Shown: in pieces, positions 1 to 8,951 of the stretch
Layout: every line of letters starts with the position of its first letter
Position numbering within the stretch: the first letter of the stretch is position 1
NCBI GenBank assembly: GCA_001969505.1
Contig: LSSK01001502.1
Coordinates: 1-34,205, forward strand
Length of the DNA: 34,205 nt
From: Zancudomyces culisetae
Taxonomy: Eukaryota > Kickxellomycota > Harpellomycetes > Harpellales > Legeriomycetaceae
Direction of reading: 5' to 3'
Notes under the pieces: generated by a model
The model's database searches: none
Told to the model about the DNA's origin: nothing
Seen by the model: only the letters and a program-made list of their open reading frames with translations
Made by a program: the position numbers and the translations under genes

Positions 1-23
1 GGGGGGGGGGGGGGGGGGGGGGG
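1..23. repeat. G homopolymer (23 bases) at the window edge
   Basis: Twenty-three consecutive G bases open the window, followed by ordinary AT-rich sequence. There is no tandem telomere unit after it; only a single GGGTTAG-like junction is seen. It may be a real G tract, since shorter G/C runs of 8-11 bases occur elsewhere in these spacers. A contig-end or sequencing artefact is at least as likely. Confidence 0.9.
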
Positions 24-289
24 TTAGTTCGGGTTTGATACACATTTATCACTGCTGTTTGATTCGTGCATTCCGCAACTTTTGGGAAAGCAACGAATGG
101 CAAAAATTATGCAAAACCATGCCAAGCCAGCTCTCGGTTTTATTTTCCCTAGCTTTGGGAAAAGGTTAAAAGTATTTAAAAAGAGGGGGAAAGCTCTTTG
201 CCCTCAATTTACCAGAAATACATTCCAAAAGATCTTCACAACACAAAAAGAAAAGATATATTTTAAGAGTAAAAACAAAAGAAATAGAT

Positions 290-661
290 ATGGAACAAAT
301 CAGAGAAAAGAGTGAACAAGAGAGAATAGATGAATTTAATGCGCTGAAGGCAGAGTTTGACCCCGAAGTAATCTTGCAGAGAACTGAAGAATGGAAAAAA
401 AAGTTGGAAGGAAAATATCTAGACTTTGACGACTGTGTAGCAAATAAGATATCAGGTGTGGACAGGATGGTTAAGGATGGCTACTCCGTAAGCAGTGAAA
501 TAAGAGAAAAAGAGTCGGAAAATATAGTCAAGGCATCTTCATTGCCCGAGGTGGTCAGGATTATTGGAAAAAACACCTGTGTTACCTTGGACTATCGTCC
601 TTCCAGGCTAAACATCCATGTCTTGGAAGACGGACTCATTCAGCGTGTGTACTTGGCTTGA
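290..661 (+). CDS. Small protein with peptidase inhibitor I78-like C-terminus
   Basis: A 123-residue protein. The C-terminal third reads VVRIIGKNTCVTLDYRPSRL followed by N, I, hydrophobic residues, a DG turn and a final hydrophobic strand. This is the signature of the peptidase inhibitor I78 family (Pfam Inhibitor_I78), small proteins related in fold to potato-type serine protease inhibitors. The first 85 residues are charged and probably helical, and show no signal peptide, so the protein is likely cytosolic. The ATG at 290 follows an A-rich leader, as expected for yeast genes. The gene is single-exon and converges on the zinc-finger gene at 990. The family match rests on a motif recognised by eye; the protease target, if any, cannot be told. 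Confidence 0.72.
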   Translation: MEQIREKSEQERIDEFNALKAEFDPEVILQRTEEWKKKLEGKYLDFDDCVANKISGVDRMVKDGYSVSSEIREKESENIVKASSLPEVVRIIGKNTCVTLDYRPSRLNIHVLEDGLIQRVYLA

Positions 662-989
662 TGTAGTTTTATTGATTTGTTTTATTTACAAGCTGGCTAG
701 AATTTCTTGCTTTACACAATGACTCGAATGAACATTGTGATTAACCCCATCTAAAGAGTATTCTAGCCTATACATGAATTTGAAAAGATGAAATAAACGT
801 TCTAATATCATTTTCTTGCTTTTGATGACTTTTTTTTCCGCTCATATACATACAAAAATATGAGGTGAATTATATCGTATACAAATAAGCACAATAAAAT
901 GCTGCCAGATTTACCCTCAGCCCAGGATTTAAAAAGCTCATGACTAAATCTACAATATCAAAAAATATTATTGAAGTAAGAAGGAAAGG
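662..989. other. Convergent intergenic spacer
   Basis: The 3' ends of the I78-like gene (+) and the WBP4-like gene (-) face each other across 328 AT-rich bases with T- and A-runs that could serve as polyadenylation signals for both. Nothing else is seen. Confidence 0.6.
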
Positions 990-2158
990 TTAGGATCTTA
1001 TGTTTGATGGTTTTTTCTTCTTTTTAAAAACAGGCAGAGAGAGCCCCTCTGCCTCTTTAGTATCACTTTTAAGGGGTAAGCGATCCATTTTAGTCCCATT
1101 ATCTTTAATAACTTTTTGTGTGAGTTTGAAATGCGGTAATTTTGTAGACTGGTCCTTTGTGACATCAGAGGGTGGTGGTTGTGCATTTTTTTTGTTAGCT
1201 ATAGATCTTTCGGGGGAGGATGACCTTTTGGTAGTAATGTCCTCTGTGGTGGTGTTAACCTGTTTGTTTTCAGAAACGACTGCAACCCAGGCCCCAATTC
1301 CTGTACTATCGAGTTTCTCGTTCTCTTTTTTGACCCATTCGGGAAGGACTGGTGCATTTACATTTGTATCAAGAGTTGGTATATTACACCCACCCATAAC
1401 ATTGTTGTCTGTAACAGTGTTATAGTGCGGTGTAGTATAGTCAAAAGGCCGCTCGCCCTCGTCTAGTTTCCGCTTTTTGCCCAAATTCTTTAAAACATTT
1501 ACGCTTTGAGGCGTAGTGTGTCTCCCAGCATGACTTGTTTTTGCCACACTCCCCTGTTTCTGACTTTTTAGGACATCGAGAGTTGCGCTATTTGTGTGAC
1601 CTTCTGATATATCTCTTTTAATAGATTCGTTTGCTGCCTATATGAATTTTGAAAGGAATCAATCTTCAGAAACCCAGAAAAGATTAGGAAACATATACTC
1701 ACTAAAACGGGTACATTTATACAAAAGTATCTTGGTACTTACAGCCTCGATTTGGGATAACACGCTATTTAGTTTTGAATCCTCCTTTTCTTTCTCTCTA
1801 GTCTGTCGATCTACATCCTGTAGGTATTTCTGGACATTGACTTTATGTCGAGTCCCACTATTGTGTATATCCTTCGACTATAAATTATCATTAAAAAGTT
1901 TATTTTTATCTTTTCATGTTTTATCGAAGGCTTGTCCCCACGAATATATTAGGATTGAAAAAATATAGTGAATCGCAAATATTTAAACAGTTGAGTAATT
2001 ACGCTTTTGTTATCCGCTATATATATTTTACAGTATATACACCAGTGTTTAGGCGTGGACACCCAGTATTCCGACCTAAGTTAGATTGGTAACCCCGCTT
2101 GTTAGTGTGTTTCCGATAAACGATGAAGTCAAATTTAACAAATGTTTTACGCTTACAT
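990..2158 (-). CDS. U1-type (matrin) zinc-finger splicing factor, WBP4/FBP21-like; four coding exons
   Basis: I place coding exons at 2158-2157, 2075-2003, 1877-1743 and 1637-990 (complement). They total 858 bases and encode 285 residues in one open frame. The start reads MSEYWVSTPKHWCIYCKIYI, then ADNKSSKDIHNSGTRHKVNV. This gives a C2H2 finger C13-x2-C16-x13-H30-x5-H36, with the Tyr-Trp start and the ADN and HK-NV features of the WBP4/FBP21 U1-type finger. A charged helix and an Ala-rich segment follow. The C-terminal half is basic, low in complexity and contains a GIGAW motif. WBP4-family proteins act in the pre-spliceosome and B complex. Introns: 2156-2076 (GTAAGC...TTAG), 2002-1878 (GTAATT...ATAG) and 1742-1638 (GTAAGT...ATAG). 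No WW domain is visible. The family call is fairly sure; transcript data are needed for the first exon. Confidence 0.8.
2076..2156 (-). other. Intron 1 of the WBP4-like gene, apparently splitting the start codon
   Basis: On the complement, AAAAAT is followed by a GTAAGC donor. The acceptor CTTAG sits 81 bases on, preceded by TCTAAC, a good branch-point match. Joining gives AT|G then TCG GAA TAC TGG, so the ATG forms only after splicing. An in-frame TAA lies two codons upstream of that ATG, so the coding region cannot begin further 5'. Unspliced RNA does have an ATG at the same place, but it is followed at once by TAA. Confidence 0.65.
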
Positions 2159-2462
2159 TTTTATATATCTGCTGTGTTTGTCGTATGACTGTACTTTTTC
2201 GAATACTTATCCCCCTGTTACTTTTCTGTTTATGTTTGAAAGGTTTACACAAAATCCTGTCACTGATAGAAATTACTGCACCAATCTTTCTTATTCCTTT
2301 TTCCTGGATTCTAGTGCAAAAAATCAGGCATTATATTCAGCCTTTTCATGACTATTTTTTTCCCATAAAATTGATCTAGAGATACTAAAAAAAATGCTCA
2401 AATTGGGTAGTCTAGGTTAGCTTTGATGCTAAAGAAATGATTTTTGGTAAAATATCATTGAA
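2159..2462. other. Tandem spacer between UNC-50 3' end and WBP4-like 5' end
   Basis: About 300 bases on the minus strand, between the UNC-50 stop and the WBP4-like start. This should hold the UNC-50 terminator and the WBP4-like promoter. No clear TATA element or other structure is seen. Confidence 0.5.
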
Positions 2463-3629
2463 TTAAAAAAAATAGTCTACTACATGCTGAGAAATATTGA
2501 ATCCAAACAAGGAAGAAAAGTATAAAACGAAAACAAAAAAGGCGGGATACAGGAATGCTGTCTGTCTTTGAAGGAAAGGTAGGGCTTGGAAACCAAGATA
2601 TGTGATGTAGATGTATTCAATTGCAGCAACGGCGTATAGAGTGTTTCCAAGAAACAGAGAAATCCATGAAGGTTTCATGAGAACAGGCAAAAAGAAAAAC
2701 TGGACCACATATAGTATTAAAAACGCCGGAAAGAAGGAGTTACAATGTACATCAAAGGCGTACTGTAACTCAACCCGCTGCTCTAGTACATGAACGTTTT
2801 GGTGGAGCAAAAAGTTATTCGAAAATAGCCTATTTTTTTAAAAAAAAAAGTACATATATACGTAAACCATTAAAGTTAAGCCCTGCAAGCTGGGTGTTAT
2901 TTTTTGGTGTAGCCGCTTCAAACCGAATATAAGCTGGTATTACTATTTTTTCAAATGTCAACTTACCAGGTTGCTAATGATATGAAAAATCCCAATATAA
3001 AGTAGTTGAAAATTATCAATTTGAACGTTATAAGCAGTAGACCTCGAAAACCAGCTCCGTATACCGCCCCATACCCAGCTGAGATTACTATAAGTTTTTT
3101 TTGATTTTTGATTTGATGAGTTAGGAGATACTTCAAGTATGCATTTTATTTCTTCTAGAAAAAGGGAAAGAGAAGGTATGTCACTTACTTAGGAGTGCAA
3201 CAAGTTGAAGTATGACAAAAGCCGGGTCATCTCTGGACCATTGGTTTTTCGTTTCTATTTTAGAGATATTGTTTTAATACACTTTGCTCATAGATGTAAA
3301 ACAGTTAAACATTATCCTTACGTTTGTGGTAGTAGATGTTTCTGTACCTATAGTTGGGGTATAATTATTCTATTAGTTATATTCAAACCTCTTGGATTGT
3401 CTTATTTAGTTATCTTTTTTTTTGGGATAGAATAGTTAGAATGGGCTAGTTACACTCTTTTGGGGCTTATAACCAAATAAAACATTTGCCATAACGCATA
3501 TTCAAAATCCATATGTCCCCAGGAAAATATTTTCTTGAAGTATGGTGATAAAATATCCCTTTTCCTCTTTTTGGTTTTTAGATACCCTCGTTGTCGCTGG
3601 CCATCCTTGTAATAATCCCATTCGTTCAT
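2463..3629 (-). CDS. GMH1: UNC-50 family Golgi membrane protein (Gmh1-like); five exons
   Basis: Exons (complement) are 3629-3454, 3347-3322, 3254-3189, 3087-2967 and 2829-2463. They total 756 bases, or 251 residues, the usual UNC-50 length (about 250-260). Conserved blocks appear in family order: HMDFEYALWQMFYLVISPKR, then VYRNIYYHKQTKNQW with RDDPAF, then LEQRVELQYAFDVHCNSFFP, then a C-terminal membrane block ending in an aromatic-rich YITYLGFQALPFL. Several hydrophobic segments fit a polytopic membrane protein; the N-terminus is very basic (KTKKRKR). UNC-50/Gmh1 is a Golgi inner-membrane protein linked to Arf GEFs and to receptor trafficking. Introns (106, 67, 101 and 137 bases) all have GT-AG ends, and each joint restores a conserved block. 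The start ATG at 3629 is the only in-frame choice seen. Confidence 0.93.
3322..3347 (-). other. GMH1: 26-base internal microexon of UNC-50
   Basis: On the complement, TATAG is followed by 26 bases and then a GTAAGG donor. With the flanking exons it supplies the YRNIYYHK block of the UNC-50 family. The upstream exon ends in GT, which completes the Val codon with this exon's first G. The last C joins AA of the next exon to give Gln. Both joints recover conserved residues, so the exon is well supported despite its size. Confidence 0.88.
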
Positions 3630-3774
3630 GTTGATTTTACTGGTGCCGATTGTACATTTCTCTCTTTATGGGGTCGTCAGTTGGCTTGTTCAAAATCTAA
3701 TAGCAAGGAAAGTGCGTTATAATATCGGAATCTGCAATGTATGGGTGAAATTTCTAAAATCTAGTATTCAAGCC

Positions 3775-3810
3775 ATTTTGATATAATCAACAGATAAATT
3801 ATATCAAAAT
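3775..3810. repeat. Perfect 13-base inverted repeat, 10-base loop
   Basis: The arms ATTTTGATATAAT (3775-3787) and ATTATATCAAAAT (3798-3810) are exact reverse complements, separated by ten bases. The repeat sits about 150 bases upstream of the UNC-50 start codon. It could be a regulatory dyad or a cruciform, or chance in AT-rich DNA. Confidence 0.85.
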
Positions 3811-6145
3811 ATCATGTTTCTGGATAATAACAAATGGCCAAACGCCTGTGTACACTACCTTACAGTAACTGGGTCGATGTGTCTAATTAAACAATAAAAG
3901 TGCCTCCTGTTCTATTTTGTCGCTGGCAAATTCTTGTTTTCTAATCGTGCTTGCTCTCGATTAACTCTCTTTGGCTCAGGTTTCGTTAAAAAATAAATCG
4001 TCCCGCTTAAGAAAACTGTGCTTAAAGTTTGGGATATGGAGGTGAGAAATGTAACCATACAGAAATCTGTTTTAGAAGCATCGCACAATTAGGACCAATA
4101 GGATACTGACAGTAAAGTTAAAAATCCACGAAAAGAGTGGTAGAGTTTGGAATTAATACAGCTCACTGTTTTGCCATGTGTTCTGGGATTGGTGTTATTA
4201 TTTACCCAGTAAACATATCATGGAATTTATTATTAAAGGTCAACGACTTTTCTAGTTAGCCTCTTCCTTTTATATACTTTCTCTTTAGCAGTTTAGTAAC
4301 ATGAATGAGAATAGTAAAGATAATATGGGATGAGGCAAAGTGAGGCAAGGTAAGCGTAATTAGGACAAAAGGCAAAAAAAAAAGTTTTTTTCTCTATGTA
4401 TTACACCTTGACATCTTTTTTTCTTTCATATTCACAGCTATTGTTCCTGGATAAGAGTTTTATATACACTCCGGTGTTCACGCCTTTTTTGTATTATTAT
4501 TTTCCGGAAGAAGGGCAGCCCCATTTTTTAATTCAACTTTAGAACTTTACCTTACTATTTGTTCATCCTCCTAATCAATTGAACATAGCGTTATTATACT
4601 ATCAATCTCTAGAAAGAGAGGAGGGGAGAAGGTGTAAAAAAAAAGAACTCTGGGCTGTACTGTACCAAATAGATAAATAGCGAGTCAACTGAGAAAGTAT
4701 ATCAACACACATGATGGCTGTGAAGTATACACATTTTACGTGTTGGTGTTGAGATGAGGCGCTGTTGTTGAGTGTGAAAGTGTATGTAAATGCTTTTTTT
4801 TTGCTTGTTTGTATGCAGCGCTAGCATGCCCCGAACCTCCGGAAACAAAATAATCAGCATATGAATACTCACTCCACAAAAAAAGGAGACAAGTATACTA
4901 CTCTTTTGTTTAGTTGACTTTGGAACGTGTTAACGAAGCAAAGTAACAACGTAAAGTAATAAAAATGATGCCACGGCGGAAAAGGCGTGGTAACGGGATG
5001 AAAGCGCATTTTGTTAAACGGATATCATAGTGAAATAATGGAGACAACATGTCAACGCAGTTTTAAGCCCTGGTCCTGTTTTTTTCATCAGCTAGGGATT
5101 TCCCCCTGTCTCCAGCCTTTTAATATGTAAACCGGCTTAAAGGTTCATGTTTTTTTTTATCTGATAAACTTGACTATATCTCTCGAACTTTGCTTTTTCA
5201 CCTCACCATTATAATATCTACTTTTTTATCAGCCCCTTGTTTGCCATTAACAATACCGACACCTTTATAACTGATAGAGTACTTTTTGCCATTGGCGCTG
5301 GTCTGCTAGATTGAGCGTCTTATTATAAAACAGGAATCTTGGTATTATATTCACACTTGTTAGCAAATATATCCTTTTGGTGATATACAGGTTAAAATTC
5401 ATAAAGCGAGGTGGTTGAGCTTTTGAAAAAAAGAACACAAATAATATGATGGTTTCAAGTTAGCAGGGAAGCGGGTGGGAGCCGTGCGCAATTGTTTGGG
5501 TTGCATCCCAAGATCAAACCCAGCTGGTGTAACAAGAGACGACGAAGGGGCAGAAAAGTGATCTAATACATTTTTTACTGCGCTATCGTCATTTTTTTGT
5601 TTATAAAAACATGCTATTTTAAGCTTGAATATAATCCTCCCCTGTCACAATCGTCCTTAAACAATAACCTAATGCACACAAGGGATGGAGTGGAAATGGA
5701 GTTTTCCGGGATTTTGTTTAAAATAAAGGCATATACACCAGCATGGTTGATTGTCGCCAAAAGTACTATTATTTTTTTTTGTCGTAGAAGTGTAGTTGCG
5801 TATTAACTGCGTTTGTATTGTTGGGGTAAAATACTAGAATCATGTTCTAAAACGAATGTGGTTGTTTTCCCTTTTTTCTAAAAGACAAAGATCTAGAGAA
5901 CTCGTAGGAATGTGCGGCTAATTGCTACAAAAATTAGCGGAAAATAGCGAAAGTTAGAAGCTGAGCTAGAACCAATGTTGGTTTGAACTTTGGAAACAGC
6001 TAAAAGTAAATTTCCTCATTAAAACGCCACTACAAGTTCATTTAGTATTAAAAAAGCACAAAACCAACCAAGATTCGGAGTGCAGAAATTGATTTACGTA
6101 ACTAAACATGCCAATCACTAGAAAACTGACGTAAAAAAAAAGACC

Positions 6146-6189
6146 CAAAAGGCATTCCCGAAGATATTATTGCCTTTTGCAATCTTCGG
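6146..6189. repeat. Two interleaved inverted repeats (pseudoknot-like order)
   Basis: CAAAAGGCA (6146-6154) pairs with TGCCTTTTG (6171-6179), and CCGAAGAT (6158-6165) pairs with ATCTTCGG (6182-6189). The arms alternate as A-B-A'-B', so both stems can form together only as an H-type pseudoknot; otherwise they are two alternative hairpins. Read on the minus strand, the second stem is followed by GGG and a TCT9 tract, which would resemble an oligo-T RNA 3' end. No Pol III A or B box was found nearby. Confidence 0.75.
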
Positions 6190-7768
6190 CTAGAGCCATT
6201 TAAATCCCTGAGTCCATATTGGGTTGGTTAGGGGAGGAGAAGAGCGGGAGGGTAGTGAAAAGGTATTCTATGTTGGTGAAAAAAAAAACATTGAATTTGA
6301 GAATCGATAAGCATCAGGAAAGCAGGACTGATAGTTAAGAGGCTATTTTAGGACTGTGTGACCTGTAATGGGTGTGGTTGTAGTTGTGGCAGTGATTTTA
6401 TCGGTTGGAATTTTATTTGTAGTTGTGGTACTAATTATAACAAATCAATTTTTTTTGGGGGGACGAGCAAATGAATATTTCATAATAAAAGGCAACATTC
6501 AGTATATCTCCAAATAATTCATCTTTGGCACTCTATTATAGACCAAATGGACCAAAGAATACTTGTATCTATCAGGAATTTGACAGTCGAAATCGAACCT
6601 GTAATCCAACCAGAGTAAAGTGTAAGTGTGCAAATCATGAGGAAAAAAAAGGGAGGGGGTGATGGTGGATCATCAGGTTCATTAATTTTGTTCGGTTTTT
6701 TTCTTGGATGCGTCGAACACGTGGTCTAAAAATAGAAAGCCCATGAAAAGAAACAAAAGTTCAACAAGAGATATAGAACAACTCAGCCATTTTAGAGGGT
6801 ATGAGAGAAAAGGAAATAAAAAAAGGGGAGCATTCTTAGAGGTTCTATTTGTTGTTCTTTGTTCGCTTGTAGATAAAACTCTACGAAAAACGGGTAAAAT
6901 AACCTAGGTAATTAAACATAGATGAGTTACAAATCATTCCAAACAAGGGCGTAGTTGCGCGGGCTACTGCTGTTCCAGATGGGTTGTGGTTAATATTACA
7001 GGCAGGTTTATCAATTAAAATCCTTGTGCCTTGGGAAAATAAATACGGTTAATTTATTATTTTAAAGCCATTGTCCAGATAATTTTTATCTTTGCAAATG
7101 TGTCATCCTATCGAGTCCAACTAAAAAAGACATTGTAAAACAATGGAAAGAAAAAAAGTATAATTTCAAGACTATAATCATTACATGCCTTCAGGTAGAA
7201 ACGTTCTAAATGAACATATGACTATCATACTGAATGGAATATATTACTGATCCTTTTTTTTAATTAATTCTCAATTAAAAATAACGAAAAAACAGAAATT
7301 GAGAAAAAATATACGCGGCATTTAAAGAACACAGAAAACTCTTAATAGTAGGTACTAGGTTATATAAAAAGACTGGTTCTGTAAGGAACACAGCATCTGT
7401 TAAAGAATACTCTTACAAAAAGAACTCGTTGATTTTTTTTTTTTTTTTGTCATGCCAGGGCATTTTAAAGCCAATATCAGGTTTTAATAGAACATAATAC
7501 ATATTACCAAAAGCCTTTAACTATTCGTTTTGGAAAATTAAAAATTTACACTACACTGTCACATAGGTGCCAAATACGTCAATTATCTGATTAGTGCAGC
7601 GCAATAATAAAACAGGGAATAAAAATAATCCGTAATTAACCGTGGGGTGGTCTATAAATACTCATAAGATTCTCTGAACCCATCTCTGGCATTAAGCGTT
7701 TTAAAACCTTATTTAAAGTTGGCTATACCATCAACAAACAAAAGTACATATCTCAACATGAGCACAAG

Positions 7769-7777
7769 TATATAAAA
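7769..7777 (+). promoter_or_regulatory. TATA-like element upstream of the DUF3020-like gene
   Basis: TATATAAAA lies about 190 bases before the ATG at 7965. Another TATAAATA-type box lies near 7653. The position is plausible for a yeast promoter, but the leader length is unknown. Confidence 0.4.
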
Positions 7778-7964
7778 CTTGTTTACATAATAGTAGGAAG
7801 CAACATACCATTAATCGAAGCATTATACAAAAATAAACAAAAAAAAAAGCCTCACTCCCGGCTAAGTAAGGAACCAGCCGAGTAAATAAACAAATAATAC
7901 AATAATCCAACTATATAAGCAACACTCACCTTCCCACTTCTAGCAGAGATAAACAAAAAAAAAC

Positions 7965-8951
7965 ATGCTCGCAAGCGGAAAAGCTAGTACTACGAATAAA
8001 AAAAACATGCAAGTACTGCGGTCACTATCCAGGGTTCCAAGCGAGACAGAAGTTGGTGATATTATCAAGGCGCATAAGAAAAAGGAGAATAGAGAGCGTA
8101 AAATGAAGTGGAGAAAGTCGAACGTAGAAAAAAACAAGAATAACGACTTGAGATGTCGAGTAAACAAACGAGCTAACCAACTGTTTGGACCAGGCTCTTC
8201 TGAGATGAAGAAAAACTGGGTGGATGCAGAGTTCAATAAGAGGCTGGAGAAGAGAAAGGAGAAAGACGCCATGAAGAGGCGAGTAGTGGTTGGGAATGAG
8301 ACACCGGATACTAGTATGTATTCTACACCTTTTAATCAACCAGTTGCTACTAATGAGTATAAACCGCAAACATGCCACGAATACATTGAAAAAACATCAT
8401 CCCTCGTGGAAAACAAGTTATATACTTACCATAGCTACAACTGGGAGGAAAGCCCACATACTGAAAATAATCTAAAACCAAGCAGTCCAATCAGCGAGTA
8501 TAGCTTTGATAATAAAAACATATCGATTTTAGGTGCATATGGTTACACAAAGGGTGGTAAGGAAAAGCAAGAATGCGAAGAGATAGAGAAATCAATATTC
8601 TCGCGTTCCTATATATCTGGTGGTATTCAACTCGAATCAGCTCGCAAAAACAATGGCATATCTGTTTCAGGAAAGGGCTACTACTCCAACAACGATAGTG
8701 TATTTAGTAGTCTCAATATCAACAATATCAACAATATCACCAATATCAGTGCACCAAGATACAACGACGAAAAACCAAGTAGACACATGAGAGACTCTTC
8801 AGAATGCACAACAGTTGTATCTTCACCGCATTTACCTATTGATTTTGATTCCAAATACAATAAAAATCGATACCCTTCAACAAGAACAGAATACGAATAT
8901 AGGGAAGTTGGAAGTCCAGGAAAATGTTCTATCAGGTATATAACTGATTAA
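7965..8951 (+). CDS. Basic, Asn/Ser-rich fungal protein with a DUF3020-like region
   Basis: A 328-residue protein of unknown role. Residues about 18-105 form a strongly basic conserved-looking block: SLSRVPSETEV, then KKKENRERKMKWRKSNVEKN, then NDLRCRVNKRANQLFG, then a W and an EF-KR-EKR helix. This pattern resembles, from memory, the fungal domain of unknown function DUF3020, found in nuclear or putative transcription-related proteins. The rest (110-328) is low in complexity and rich in Ser, Asn and Tyr, with an N-I-N-N-I repeat around 250-262; it is probably disordered. There is no signal peptide or membrane segment. The ATG at 7965 lies in an A-rich leader; a second in-frame Met occurs at residue 15. 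Long AT-rich spacers on both sides would suit a regulated gene. A DNA- or RNA-binding role is inference from charge only. Confidence 0.62.
   Translation: MLASGKASTTNKKNMQVLRSLSRVPSETEVGDIIKAHKKKENRERKMKWRKSNVEKNKNNDLRCRVNKRANQLFGPGSSEMKKNWVDAEFNKRLEKRKEKDAMKRRVVVGNETPDTSMYSTPFNQPVATNEYKPQTCHEYIEKTSSLVENKLYTYHSYNWEESPHTENNLKPSSPISEYSFDNKNISILGAYGYTKGGKEKQECEEIEKSIFSRSYISGGIQLESARKNNGISVSGKGYYSNNDSVFSSLNINNINNITNISAPRYNDEKPSRHMRDSSECTTVVSSPHLPIDFDSKYNKNRYPSTRTEYEYREVGSPGKCSIRYITD

Larger units (their letters stand above)
3630..7964. other. Large gene-free region (about 4.3 kb)
   Basis: No open frame above about 70 codons and no spliced protein fragment that I recognise lie between UNC-50 (-) and the DUF3020-like gene (+). 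The two flanking genes are divergent, so this stretch holds both promoters. I found no tRNA, rRNA or snRNA by eye. Visible structure includes a 13-base inverted repeat near 3775, an interleaved inverted-repeat pair near 6146, several A- and T-runs, and TATA-like boxes near the right end. It may hold long upstream regulatory DNA, noncoding RNA genes, an origin or centromeric DNA; none of these can be shown here. Confidence 0.6.

Noticed and set aside
1-30. Chromosome end (telomere)
   Set aside because: Only a homopolymer and a single GGGTTAG-like junction are present; no tandem telomere unit follows.
1000-1425. 141-codon plus-strand frame opposite the WBP4-like gene
   Set aside because: It is the antisense shadow of the last exon of the WBP4-like gene, whose upstream exons join to a conserved zinc finger.
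5460-5545. GC-richer patch resembling a tRNA or small RNA
   Set aside because: No cloverleaf can be drawn and neither strand has a GGTTCRANNCC B box. Left as unexplained spacer.
6158-6189. U5 snRNA-like stem-loop (GCCTTTTGC in the loop)
   Set aside because: U5 loop 1 is GCCUUUUAC and nearly invariant; here one base differs, the flanking loop is asymmetric, and no Sm site or 3' hairpin follows.
6704-6907. 67-codon plus-strand frame in the large gap
   Set aside because: Its first codon is TTG, it has no recognisable pattern, and its length is expected by chance in 4 kb.
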